64,000 nt of DNA from Streptomyces cacaoi. GTDB taxonomy: Bacteria > Actinomycetota > Actinomycetes > Streptomycetales > Streptomycetaceae. The DNA is taken from the NCBI RefSeq assembly GCF_006539165.1, contig NZ_BJMM01000026.1, positions 40,039-104,038 of the forward strand, read 5' to 3'. Position 1 is the stretch's first letter; each line of letters begins with the position of its first letter. Made by a program: the position numbers and the translations under genes. Positions 49,048 through 57,715 of this stretch are shown one piece after another. Below the pieces are notes generated by a model that searched no databases, was not told the DNA's origin, and was given only the letters and a program-made list of their open reading frames with translations.

Positions 49048-52000
49048 GTGCGGTATCTGATCCTGGGGGCCAGCGAAGCCCGTGACGAGGCAGGGCGGAC
49101 CCTCCCTCTGGGAGGCCAGCGGCTGCGGGCGCTGCTGGCGGCGCTCGCGCTGCGGGCGGGCAACCGCGGCCCGGTCTCGCCCGAGACGCTGATCAGCGAG
49201 GTGTGGGCGGACACGGAGCCGGAGGCCCTGCCGGAGAACACGGCGGCGGCGCTCCAGGCGCTGATCGGCAGGTTGCGCAAGGCGCTCGGCAAGGAGAGCG
49301 TCGAGTCCGTCCCCGGTGGCTACCGGCTGGGTCTGGCGGGCCGGAAGCCGGAGGACGAGGTGGATCTGTTGCGCTTCCAGCGGCTCGTCGCCGATGGGGA
49401 GCGCGCCCTGGAGGAGGGCGACCCGGCGGAGGCCGCCACCGTGCTGTGCTCCGCCCTCGCGCTGTGGCGCGGACCGGCCCTCGCCGATCTGCCCGACCGC
49501 CTGTCCGCCGCCGCCCGCGTCGAGGCACTGCGCCGGACGGCCCTGCACCGCCGGATCACCGCGGACCTCGCGCTCGGCCGCGCCGCGCAGGTCCTGCCGG
49601 AGGCGCGCGAACTGGCGGCCGAGCGCCCCCTCGACGAGCCGGTGCAGGCGCTGTATCTGCGTGCGCTGCGGGACAGCGGCCGTACGGCGGAGGCGTTGGA
49701 GGTGTACGAGACGATCCGGAATCGTGTGGCGGACCGTCTCGGCGCGGACCCGGGCGCCGAACTCCGCGCCCTGCACGCCGAACTGCTCCGCGGCGACACC
49801 GACCGCACCGACCGCACCGGCCGTATCGACCGTATCGACCGCCCCGGCCCCGCCGATCCCGCCTACCGCACCGGTCACGCCGGAGCCCACGGACCCCGTC
49901 CCCTGTCGGCCCCCGGCAGCAGCGTCACAGCCCCCGGCGACGCTCCGAGGGCTCCGGCAGACAGCGTGACGAACGCGGTAACAGAGGCGCAGACCCCGGC
50001 AGTTCGCCACGCGACGGACGCGGACACACGAACCCCGCCGGGACCGGAGCCGACCCCGCCGGGACATGCGGCAGACCCGACAGCACGTGCGGCACAAGCG
50101 ACGGGACATGCGGCAGACCCGACAGGACGAGCGTCAGAAACGACGGGACGCGCGGCAGATCCGACAAGACGCGCGGCAGATCCCGCGGGCGAGGGGCCCG
50201 GTCCGGCAGCACGAGCGGCGGATCCCGGCGACATCGCGCCGGGCATCCCGTACCGGAGCGGCTCGTCGAACCGGCCGGGCAATCTCCGGGCCCGGCTCAC
50301 CAGTTTCGTCGGCCGGGAGTCCGACATCGCGACGATCACGGCGGATCTCGCGGGTTCCCGCCTCGTCACGCTCACCGGCCCGGGCGGCTCGGGCAAGACG
50401 CGCCTGGCCGAGCAGGTCGCGGCGACGGCGGCGTCCGCCCCGCAGGTGCCGTACCGGGACGGCACATGGATGGTGGAGCTGGCGCCGCTCGACCATCCGA
50501 CGGCCGTCCCCGGCGCGGTGCTGAGCGCACTGGGGCGGCGCGAGACGGCGCTGTCGACGGCCGGGAAGGAGGGCGCCCGCAGCCACGGGGACGGCGATGC
50601 GACGAGGCTGCTGGTCGAACGCCTGGAGCACCGCAGGCTGTTGCTCGTGCTGGACAACTGCGAACACGTCGTCGAGGCCGCGGCACACCTCGGCGAGGTG
50701 CTGCTGGGCCGCTGTCCGGGGCTCACGGTGCTGGCGACGAGCCGCGAGCCGCTCGGTGTGCCGGGGGAGACGGTCCGCGCCGTCGAGCCGCTGCCGCCGG
50801 CGCCCGCGCACCGTCTGTTCGCCGACCGGGGCGCCGCCGCGCGCCCCGGCTTCCGCGTCGAGGAGGACGCGGACGCGGTGGCCGAGATCTGCCGGCGGCT
50901 CGACGGGCTGCCGCTCGCGATCGAACTGGCCGCCGCCCGCCTGCGCTCGCTCACCCCGCGGCAGATCGCCGACCGGCTGGACGACCGGTTCCGCCTGCTG
51001 ACCAGCGGCAGCCGCACGATGCTGCCCCGTCAGCAGACGCTGCGCGCCGTCGTCGACTGGTCCTGGGATCTGCTGGACGAGCGCGAGCGCACCGTCCTGC
51101 GCCGGCTGTCCGTCTTCGCGGGCGGCTGCACCCTCCCCGCCGCCGAACACGTGTGCGCGACCGCACCCCTCGACCCCGACAGCCCGGAGGGCCCGGACGG
51201 TCGTTACCGCACAGCAGCACGGGACGGCCAGGACGGACACGAAGTACAGGACAGGCGGGAAGACCGGGAAGACCGGGAAGACCGGGAAGAGGAGGACATA
51301 AAAGGCCAGGCGAGCGACGGGGACGGACTGTGCGAGGAGGACGTCCTCGACATCCTCTCCTCCCTGGTCGACAAGTCGATCGTCGTCGCCGAGCAGCCCC
51401 CGGCCTGGTCCAGGGCAGGGGTGCGCTACCGCATGCTGGAGACGATCCACGAGTACGCGAACGAGCGTGCGGCCGAGTACCCCGAGGAACGCGAGCAGGC
51501 CGAGGTACGGCACATCCGGCAGATGGCGCGCTTCCTCGACACCGCGTCCGTCCGCATCCGCACAGCCGACCAGCTCACCTGGCTGCCCCGGCTGGAGGCG
51601 GACCTGGACAACGTCCGCGCGGCCCTGCACCGCACTCTGCGCCGCGGCGACCGCGAGACCATGGCCGAACTGGTGCGCGGCGTGGGCTGGTTCTGGTGGC
51701 TGCGCAACTACCGGGACGAGGGCGCCGACTGGGTCCGCGCCGTCATGCGGATGCTTCCCGCACGGCAGGACGAGCGGGACGAGCACGAGGAGGGGCTCTA
51801 CCGCGAGTTCCAGCTGCTGAGCTACTTCCTCGTCGTCGAACAGCAGAGCCAGTACCTGCTGGACGACCCCGCACACCGCCGAATCGCCCGCGAGCTCATC
51901 GACTTCTTCAGCCGCCCCGGACCGGCGTCCGCCCGCTTCCCCGGAATGCTGTGGCCGTTCGCCGCCTACCTGGGCGACGGGTTCGCCACCGTCCTCGGCA

Positions 52001-52944
52001 TGATGGACGAGTCGGTCGACAACTGCCGTCGCTGGAGCGAGCAGTGGGAGCTGGCCGTGGCCCTGCTGTTCCGCGCTCACGTCCTGATCGACCAGCCCGA
52101 CGGGCTCGCCGCCGCCATGGAGGACATCACCGAGATCCAGGGCATCGCGGAGCGCACAGGAGACCGCTGGCTGCTCAGCCAGCTGTGCGGGCTGCGCGCC
52201 GAGGTCGCCATCGAGGAGGGCCGCTACGACGACGCACGCGCCGAGTGCGGGTCCGCCCTGCGCTACGCCCAACAGCTCGGCGCGCTCACCGAGATCCCGG
52301 TGCTGCTGACCCGGATCGCCGACATCTGGTACCGGCAGGGCGACACCGTCCAGGCGGACTCGCTCGCCGTGCGCGCCCACGAGGACGCCGAACGGCTCGG
52401 CGTCCGGGACGCACAGACCCTCGCCACCTACCTCCGGGCGCTCGTCGCGATCGAGCGCGGGGACGCCGTCCGGGCCCGGCTCCTGCTGACCGAGTGCGAC
52501 AAGAACGCCTCGGCCGGCACGCCGCCGCCCATGTTCCGCCTGGTGATGCAGGTGCTCGACGCCCGGGTCCTCGCCGAGGAGGACGCCGACCGGATCACCG
52601 AGGCCCTGAGACGGATCCGTACGGCGCTGCACACCGCCCTGGAGGGCAGTGCACCGGAGAGCATCGTCGTCAACACCCTGATGGTCGCCGGATATCTGCT
52701 GCATCTGCACGGAAACCGTGACGAGGCCGTCGAGTTCGCCGACGCGGCCCGTGCCCTGCGCGGCGAACTGCCGCTCAGCGTCCCCGAACTCCGCCTCGAC
52801 AGCACCGTCCGCGCCCACTCCACCACCTCTGCCCCCGGCCCCGGCACCCCGGACGCCGCCGAACCCAGCGCCCGGACGCCGCGCCGTGAGCCCCTCACCC
52901 CGGCCCGGGCCGCCGCCCGCCTGGACGCCCTCTCTCTGCGCTGA
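49048..52944 (+). CDS. AfsR-type regulator: winged helix, BTAD, NB-ARC ATPase and TPR region
   Basis: 1298 residues. Residues 1-95: trans_reg_C-like DNA-binding domain (LGGQRLRALLAALALRAG ... IGRLRKALG). Residues 100-245: bacterial transcriptional activation domain (LWRGPALADLPD, EARELAAERPLDEPVQ). Residues 250-420: disordered linker with eight heptapeptide repeats. Residues 425-760: NB-ARC/STAND ATPase with P-loop GPGGSGKT (444-451), Walker-B-like LLLVLDNCEHV and GLPLAIELAAARL. After a DREDREDREEE tract, residues 800-1260 are helical repeats. The GTG is preceded by GACAAT and six bases, a leaderless pattern, while the GGGAGG directly before it is too close to act as a ribosome binding site. 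Members activate secondary-metabolism or development genes on an ATP-dependent signal; the target is not known. Confidence 0.88.
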   Translation: MRYLILGASEARDEAGRTLPLGGQRLRALLAALALRAGNRGPVSPETLISEVWADTEPEALPENTAAALQALIGRLRKALGKESVESVPGGYRLGLAGRKPEDEVDLLRFQRLVADGERALEEGDPAEAATVLCSALALWRGPALADLPDRLSAAARVEALRRTALHRRITADLALGRAAQVLPEARELAAERPLDEPVQALYLRALRDSGRTAEALEVYETIRNRVADRLGADPGAELRALHAELLRGDTDRTDRTGRIDRIDRPGPADPAYRTGHAGAHGPRPLSAPGSSVTAPGDAPRAPADSVTNAVTEAQTPAVRHATDADTRTPPGPEPTPPGHAADPTARAAQATGHAADPTGRASETTGRAADPTRRAADPAGEGPGPAARAADPGDIAPGIPYRSGSSNRPGNLRARLTSFVGRESDIATITADLAGSRLVTLTGPGGSGKTRLAEQVAATAASAPQVPYRDGTWMVELAPLDHPTAVPGAVLSALGRRETALSTAGKEGARSHGDGDATRLLVERLEHRRLLLVLDNCEHVVEAAAHLGEVLLGRCPGLTVLATSREPLGVPGETVRAVEPLPPAPAHRLFADRGAAARPGFRVEEDADAVAEICRRLDGLPLAIELAAARLRSLTPRQIADRLDDRFRLLTSGSRTMLPRQQTLRAVVDWSWDLLDERERTVLRRLSVFAGGCTLPAAEHVCATAPLDPDSPEGPDGRYRTAARDGQDGHEVQDRREDREDREDREEEDIKGQASDGDGLCEEDVLDILSSLVDKSIVVAEQPPAWSRAGVRYRMLETIHEYANERAAEYPEEREQAEVRHIRQMARFLDTASVRIRTADQLTWLPRLEADLDNVRAALHRTLRRGDRETMAELVRGVGWFWWLRNYRDEGADWVRAVMRMLPARQDERDEHEEGLYREFQLLSYFLVVEQQSQYLLDDPAHRRIARELIDFFSRPGPASARFPGMLWPFAAYLGDGFATVLGMMDESVDNCRRWSEQWELAVALLFRAHVLIDQPDGLAAAMEDITEIQGIAERTGDRWLLSQLCGLRAEVAIEEGRYDDARAECGSALRYAQQLGALTEIPVLLTRIADIWYRQGDTVQADSLAVRAHEDAERLGVRDAQTLATYLRALVAIERGDAVRARLLLTECDKNASAGTPPPMFRLVMQVLDARVLAEEDADRITEALRRIRTALHTALEGSAPESIVVNTLMVAGYLLHLHGNRDEAVEFADAARALRGELPLSVPELRLDSTVRAHSTTSAPGPGTPDAAEPSARTPRREPLTPARAAARLDALSLR
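50059..50226 (+). repeat. Eight 21-bp repeats encoding heptapeptides
   Basis: Eight consecutive 21-base units encode seven-residue words of the form T-G-R/H-A-A-D-P in the linker of the AfsR-type protein (for example TGHAADP, TGRASET, TGRAADP, TRRAADP). Each unit keeps the frame. Confidence 0.85.
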
Positions 52945-52970
52945 TCCGCGTCGGCCCGGTCAACGGCTCA

Positions 52971-52996
52971 CCGGTCGGGGCCCGTTCACCGACCGG
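52971..52996. terminator. Hairpin behind the AfsR-type gene
   Basis: CCGGTCGG (52971-52978) and CCGACCGG (52989-52996) form an 8-base stem with a 10-base loop, in the gap between two convergent genes. Confidence 0.65.
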
Positions 52997-53106
52997 CCGT
53001 CCCGCGGCGGAAGAAGAGCAGCGCAGCCGCCGGAGGCGCCGGATCAGCCGCCCCGGAAGCGCTGGATCAGCCGCCCCCGGGGGGAACCGGACCCCGGGCG
53101 GCCGGA

Positions 53107-55893
53107 TCAGTCCCCGGAGGAGCCGGACCCGCCACCGGGCGGCTTGCCACCACCCCAGGGCGCTCCGCCGCCCCCGCGCCCCGGCCCGGCACCACCACCG
53201 GAACGTCCCGGAGACCCGCTCCCCGGACCGTACGGACCGACGCCCGCATCCGCTGTGCCGCCGCCCGCGTCCGACGGCCCGCCGTCCGAATCCGACGGAA
53301 CGGCATCCGACGTCGACGGCCCGGCATCCGACTTCGACGGTCGGACGTCCGACCCCGATGGCCCGCCGTCCGAACCCGACGGATCGCCGTCCGAACCCGA
53401 CAGGCCGGTGTCGGAATCCGACGGGCCGTCCTCAGAACGTTCCGGCCCGACGTCGCCCACCCCGGAGGGGGCGTCGGATCCCCGTCCCGGCCCGGCGTCG
53501 TCGGCGCGTCCCCCCTCGCAGGCGATCCGGGAGCGCGCCCAGTCGGCCAGCGCCGGCCGGTCGAGAGGCGTGCGCGGTTCGACGACGAGGCGCAACGTCC
53601 GCTTTCCGGTCAGCGGCACCTGCACGGGCACCGGCGCCTCACCCCGCCGCAGGTAGGGGGACTGCCACAGCCGGTCGCCGTCCCCGTACACGGTGAACCG
53701 CACCGCGCCGGGGCCTGCCGTCAGATCGTCGACCCCGGCCAGCGCGGCGTAGCGGGTGCACGGCCGGTTGAGGTCGATCGTCACCGACGAGTCCGGGTGC
53801 ACGCTGATCCCGTGCGCGTACCGGGTGCCGGCGATCTCCGGCCCCTCGCGCTGCCACACCCAACTGCTGCCCCTCGTGCGGATGGTGGGCGCCGTCGGGG
53901 GATCGTCGGGGGAGAGGAGGTCCCAGTCGAGCTGGTTGAGCTGGTGCTGTTCCGGCGGTTCCGGCCGCGGCGGCTCGGGCGCCGGGTGCGACGGCTCGGG
54001 CGGAGTGGGTGTGGGTGTCGGCGTCGGCTCCGGGCTCGGCCGCTCCTGCGGAGGGGTCGGGCGCGGCGTGGGTTCCGGCTCCGGCTCGGCAGGCGGTGCG
54101 GAGGGCTCCGGCCGGGGCGAGGGGCGCTTCGGAACGACCGGCGCCGGCGCCGGCTTCTCCGGCTGCTGGGGCTTCTCGGACGGTGGCCGGGGCGCGGGCG
54201 CGGCCGGACGCGCCTCGGGCTTCTTCGGCGGTTCGGCGCCGCCGCCGGCCAGTGCCCACGCCAGCGCGGCGCCCGCGACGGCCACCACACCGACCCCGAT
54301 GCCCACCTTCGCCGGCGCCCCCAGGCCCTCGGCCGCCGCGCCCCCGGAAGCCCCGGAGCCACCGGCGCTCCCCGCCGCGCCCCCGGACGCTCCCGCACCG
54401 GCCGCCCCCGCAGCGGCGGCGGCACCGGTGCCGCCGGCCGCCGCACCGCCGCCGAGCAGCACCGCGAGCCCCTTCGCACCGCCGGCCGTCGCGAACCAGC
54501 CGATCAGCGCGACCGGGACGAGCAGCCTGATGTGCTCGTTCAGGTCCTTGACCTCCAGCGCGGCCTGGCGGCACTGCGCACACTGGTCCAGATGCTGGGC
54601 CAGCCCCCGCTCGGCCCGCATCCGCAGCCCGCCGCGCGCGTACGCGCCCAGCCGGTCCGCCCAGCGCGCGCAGTCCCCGCTCTCCGTCCGGGCACGGCTC
54701 ACATGCGCCTGGAGGTACGCCTGTTTGAGGTTCTCGCGGGCACGGTGTGCGGCGGTGGTCGTCGCGCCCGTGCTCTTGCCGAGCAGCGGCGCCACGTCCT
54801 GCGGCTTCGCGCCCTCCACCGCCGTGTGCCACAGCAGCATCTGATCGGCCTCGGACAGGCTCTTGAACGCCTTGACGACCAGCGTCTGTTCGGCCTCGTG
54901 CATGGCGCGCACATCGGCACCGAGATCGAGCGTCTCCGCTTCCGCAGCCGTCACCGCGGTGTCCGAGGACTGCACGAACACCGCGAAGTCCTCGACGAGT
55001 TGCTCCCGCCGCCGGGTGCGTGCCCAGGCCGCCGCGACATGCCGTACCGAGGTCAGCAGATAGGCGCGCACCGAGCTCTCGGGGCCCTTGCCGCCCCGCA
55101 CGGCCTGGAGCGTGCGCGCGAACACCTCGTTGGTGAGGTCCTCGGCGGTGTGCGCGTCCCGGCAGCAGGTACGGGCGTACCGGCGGACGGGCGTCGCGTG
55201 CCTGCGGTACAGCTCCTCGTAGGCGGTGGCGTCCCCCTCCCGCATCCGTGCGACGAGCAGCGCGTCGGACACCCCGGCGTCCGCCGCCGCGCCGGGCCCG
55301 GCCGTGGGGTCGTCGCCGCCCCGCGTCCCCGGGCGCCGCCACGGCCGGCTGCGGGCACGCGGCACCTTGCCGTCGGCCCGGCGCCGAGCCGCCCCGGCAG
55401 CCGCGTCCGTCCCGGTCGCGCCGGGGGCCCCGGCGGTCTCGGCAGCCCCGACGGCCCCGGTGGAACCGGTGGCCCCGGCTGCGCCCGGCCCGTCGGACCC
55501 GGCACCGACAGCCGGCGCCGGATCAGCGGCCCGTCCCCCTCCCGAGCGAGCGGACTCCCGGTGCCCGGTGCCTGCCGGATTCCCCTGCGCCGGTACCTGC
55601 TCCCCGGACTGCCGCGTTGTGGTGTCCGTCCCGGCGGTGCCCTGTCCGGGGCTCGCGCCGGAGCCGTGTTCCTGTCCTCGCGCGGGTCCGCCGGTCCGCT
55701 GGCCCTGCTGCGGGACCTGCTCCGACCTGGCCTCACCGGGCTCGTCGCCGCCGCCGGACGGGCCCGTCAGGTCCTGGCCGTGCTCCGCCGCCTCCGGCCG
55801 CTGCTCGTGCGACGGCGCGCCGCCCTGCCCGGGCACCTGGCGTGACGACTGACCCGACTCCTGCTCCCGGCCCTGCCCTTCGTCAACACCCAT
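53107..55893 (-). CDS. ECF-like sigma factor fused to zinc finger, membrane segments and NPCBM domain
   Basis: 928 residues from an ATG with AGGAGCGGGGG upstream. Residues 1-205 are Gly/Gln/Ala-rich. Residues 210-300 are sigma region 2 (SDALLVARMREGDATAYEEL ... AHTAEDLTNEVFARTL), and residues 335-400 region 4 (LSEADQMLLWHTAVEGAKPQ ... TTAAHRARENL). A ZAS-type zinc motif HLDQCAQC (His434, Cys438, Cys441) follows, then hydrophobic segments (456-490 and 545-565), a Pro/Glu-rich wall-spanning stretch, and an NPCBM carbohydrate-binding domain (about 665-815). A Ser-Asp-Gly repeat region ends the protein. Anti-sigma-like parts are thus in one chain with the sigma factor, so release may need proteolysis; PrsW at 38152 is a conceivable protease. 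I recall a similar gene near atrA in Streptomyces. Confidence 0.85.
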   Translation of the reverse strand: MGVDEGQGREQESGQSSRQVPGQGGAPSHEQRPEAAEHGQDLTGPSGGGDEPGEARSEQVPQQGQRTGGPARGQEHGSGASPGQGTAGTDTTTRQSGEQVPAQGNPAGTGHRESARSGGGRAADPAPAVGAGSDGPGAAGATGSTGAVGAAETAGAPGATGTDAAAGAARRRADGKVPRARSRPWRRPGTRGGDDPTAGPGAAADAGVSDALLVARMREGDATAYEELYRRHATPVRRYARTCCRDAHTAEDLTNEVFARTLQAVRGGKGPESSVRAYLLTSVRHVAAAWARTRRREQLVEDFAVFVQSSDTAVTAAEAETLDLGADVRAMHEAEQTLVVKAFKSLSEADQMLLWHTAVEGAKPQDVAPLLGKSTGATTTAAHRARENLKQAYLQAHVSRARTESGDCARWADRLGAYARGGLRMRAERGLAQHLDQCAQCRQAALEVKDLNEHIRLLVPVALIGWFATAGGAKGLAVLLGGGAAAGGTGAAAAAGAAGAGASGGAAGSAGGSGASGGAAAEGLGAPAKVGIGVGVVAVAGAALAWALAGGGAEPPKKPEARPAAPAPRPPSEKPQQPEKPAPAPVVPKRPSPRPEPSAPPAEPEPEPTPRPTPPQERPSPEPTPTPTPTPPEPSHPAPEPPRPEPPEQHQLNQLDWDLLSPDDPPTAPTIRTRGSSWVWQREGPEIAGTRYAHGISVHPDSSVTIDLNRPCTRYAALAGVDDLTAGPGAVRFTVYGDGDRLWQSPYLRRGEAPVPVQVPLTGKRTLRLVVEPRTPLDRPALADWARSRIACEGGRADDAGPGRGSDAPSGVGDVGPERSEDGPSDSDTGLSGSDGDPSGSDGGPSGSDVRPSKSDAGPSTSDAVPSDSDGGPSDAGGGTADAGVGPYGPGSGSPGRSGGGAGPGRGGGGAPWGGGKPPGGGSGSSGD
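53275..53440. repeat. Ser-Asp-Gly-Pro coding repeats
   Basis: Imperfect repeats of about 15-21 bases built on TCCGACGGC/TCCGAATCCGAC words encode SDGGPSGSD-like peptides near the C-terminus of the sigma-factor fusion. Confidence 0.75.
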
Positions 55894-56446
55894 GGCCCCC
55901 GCTCCTGTGCCCGCCGCTGTTGGACATCGTGTCAGCGTGTCACAGTGTCCACGAACGTGAACCCGACAAGCACACCAACCACCCGTCCGGGGAACACCGC
56001 ACAGCCGTCCGAACTCTCCATGGTGAGCGGCGGTCGATGGTGAGTGCAACGAGCAGCGGACAGAGCACCCCCCGGACCCCGACCGCAGCCCCCGGACGGG
56101 CCGAAGCCTCCGGTGGGCCGCAGCTTCCGTCCGTCAGCAACCCAGCCAAGGGCAGCGCACCGGCGACAGTGACAGACGGCCGACAACAAAGGCTGGCAAG
56201 GACAACGGTTCGGCGAGGACGACGGCTGGCAAGCGCGGCGAGGCAGCAAGTACGACGGCCACGACAACAACGCCCGGTAGCCAGGCGGCAGCAGACAGCC
56301 GTCATCCCGCAGGGGCGATCACCGACCGCACGCCAACCGCCCGGCATACAGGGCGCGATGACGGCCACCCGACCGCTCGGCGCACCACACGCCTCCACGC
56401 GGCCCGGCAGCCGTCCTCACAGGCGAGGTCGGCGGTGCGTAACCCC
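55894..56446. other. Intergenic region between sigma fusion and atrA
   Basis: 553 bases. The right half (56140-56330) is richer in A than its surroundings and contains repeated GGCTGGCAAG and ACGACGGC words; open frames there show no third-position bias, so they are not called as genes. It may be a decayed remnant of coding sequence. The left half holds the promoter of the sigma-factor gene; no clear -35/-10 pair was found. Confidence 0.4.
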
Positions 56447-57325
56447 TCAGTGTCCGGCGGGACGCGAGCGCAGCCCCTCCAGCAGGATGTCCAGCAGCCG
56501 TGTGGAGGCCGCGGCCTGCTGTGCCGCATCCGGCAGCGACGGCGCCGCGGTGGCGATCACCAGCAGCACATCGCCCACGGTCACATCGGTGCGCAGCTCG
56601 CCCGACTCCCGCGCCCGGTCCACCAACTGACCGACGACGTCGAGCAGTTCGGCGGCGCCCGGGTCCTCGTCGAGCTCCTCCGACGTCGGTGCGGCGTCCC
56701 GCGCGGGCGCGACGGCGGTGACCGACGGCTGCTCCATCAGCCGCAGACCCGCCCGGCCGTCCTGCCCGGGGGTGCCGGGCAGCCGCTGCTGCGGCACCCG
56801 CACCGCATCGTCCATCCAGCCCTCGGCGCGCAGTATGCGCGGCGGCAGCAGCCGGCCGGCCCCCGAGGCGACGGAGGTGCGCAGGAAGCGGGAGAGGGCC
56901 GACCACGGCTCCTCCTCCTGCCCCAGCGCGGCCCGGGCCTGTTCGGTCAGCCGGGCCGTCTCCTCCTCGGCTATCCGCCGGACCAGGACGTCCTTGCTCG
57001 GGAACCGCCGGTACACCGTGCCGACGCCGACCCGGGCCCGCCGGGCCACGTCCTCCATCGGTGCGCCGTAGCCGAGTTCGCCGAAGACCTCGCGTGCCGC
57101 GCGCAGCACGTGCTCCAGGTTCCGCTGGGCGTCCACGCGCAGCGGCGCGGAGCGCTGTCCCGTTCCGTCCCGGCCTGCCGGGGCGTGACCGACGCCCGAG
57201 GAGCCGCGGTCCAGGGGACCGCGTTCGGCGCGCGGGCTGGTCGAACCCGCGGCGGCCCTGCTGTCGCGCACGCCAGGGACGGCCGTCGGAGCAAGCTGGG
57301 AGCTGTGGACACTCTGAATGTGCAT
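56447..57325 (-). CDS. atrA: TetR-family activator AtrA
   Basis: 292 residues; the ATG at 57325 has a GGGGGAA site. After an 85-residue Ala/Ser-rich leader, the helix-turn-helix reads AREVFGELGYGAPMEDVARR then ARVGVGTVYRRFPSKDVLVRR (about residues 95-140), followed by a helical ligand domain with an acidic insert (TSEELDEDPG). Sequence and position next to an NADH-dehydrogenase-like gene match AtrA (SCO4118) of S. coelicolor, which activates actII-ORF4, and AtrA of S. griseus, which activates strR. It is a likely pleiotropic activator of antibiotic pathways, conceivably including the terpene locus of this window. Identity is from memory of the family, not from a search. Confidence 0.82.
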   Translation of the reverse strand: MHIQSVHSSQLAPTAVPGVRDSRAAAGSTSPRAERGPLDRGSSGVGHAPAGRDGTGQRSAPLRVDAQRNLEHVLRAAREVFGELGYGAPMEDVARRARVGVGTVYRRFPSKDVLVRRIAEEETARLTEQARAALGQEEEPWSALSRFLRTSVASGAGRLLPPRILRAEGWMDDAVRVPQQRLPGTPGQDGRAGLRLMEQPSVTAVAPARDAAPTSEELDEDPGAAELLDVVGQLVDRARESGELRTDVTVGDVLLVIATAAPSLPDAAQQAAASTRLLDILLEGLRSRPAGH

Positions 57326-57715
57326 ATCTGTTCCCCCGGTTATGAAAAAGTCTCCCCCCGGAGACCCCCGCCTCGTTGCGGTGCGCGACTGTGCGCTCAC
57401 GGCGCCCCCACGTCGCGGTCACGTCGTGGGCCAAGCAACATCAGCATCGTCACATGTCGCACCCGCTAGGGTACGAACATAGTTGAGCCCGGGAGTTGAG
57501 AGAAGGGGGCGGTTCCGTACGGAGCGTCCGGCGACGGGCCGACAGGCCCGATGCGCCCCGCTCGCCCGGCCGTTGCACTCCCTTCACGCCCCTGGTGACC
57601 TGCAAAATTCCCGCTCCGCGCGGCCCCGGATGCACAACCGGCGCGCGGCGCACGGCAGTCACATGATTCCTGGGGCCTGTGGACAAACCCGGGGCTGAGG
57701 GTGCGTCATGGACGC
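57326..57715. promoter_or_regulatory. Divergent regulatory region of atrA and the NADH-dehydrogenase-like gene
   Basis: 390 bases without a gene. A perfect palindrome TCCGTACGGA is at 57514-57523 and a CTAGGGTACGAAC stretch with a TAGGGT hexamer is at 57467-57479. The palindrome lies about midway between the divergent starts and could bind AtrA itself; no consensus was checked. Confidence 0.4.

Noticed and set aside
53107..55893. Plain ECF sigma factor starting near residue 205
   Set aside because: The upstream ATG at 55893 has a strong ribosome binding site, and coding bias continues through the long N-terminal region.
56040..56630. Possible small gene between the sigma fusion and atrA
   Set aside because: Starts with a plausible ATG but soon loses third-position GC bias and becomes Arg/Gln-rich; its end overlaps atrA in antisense.
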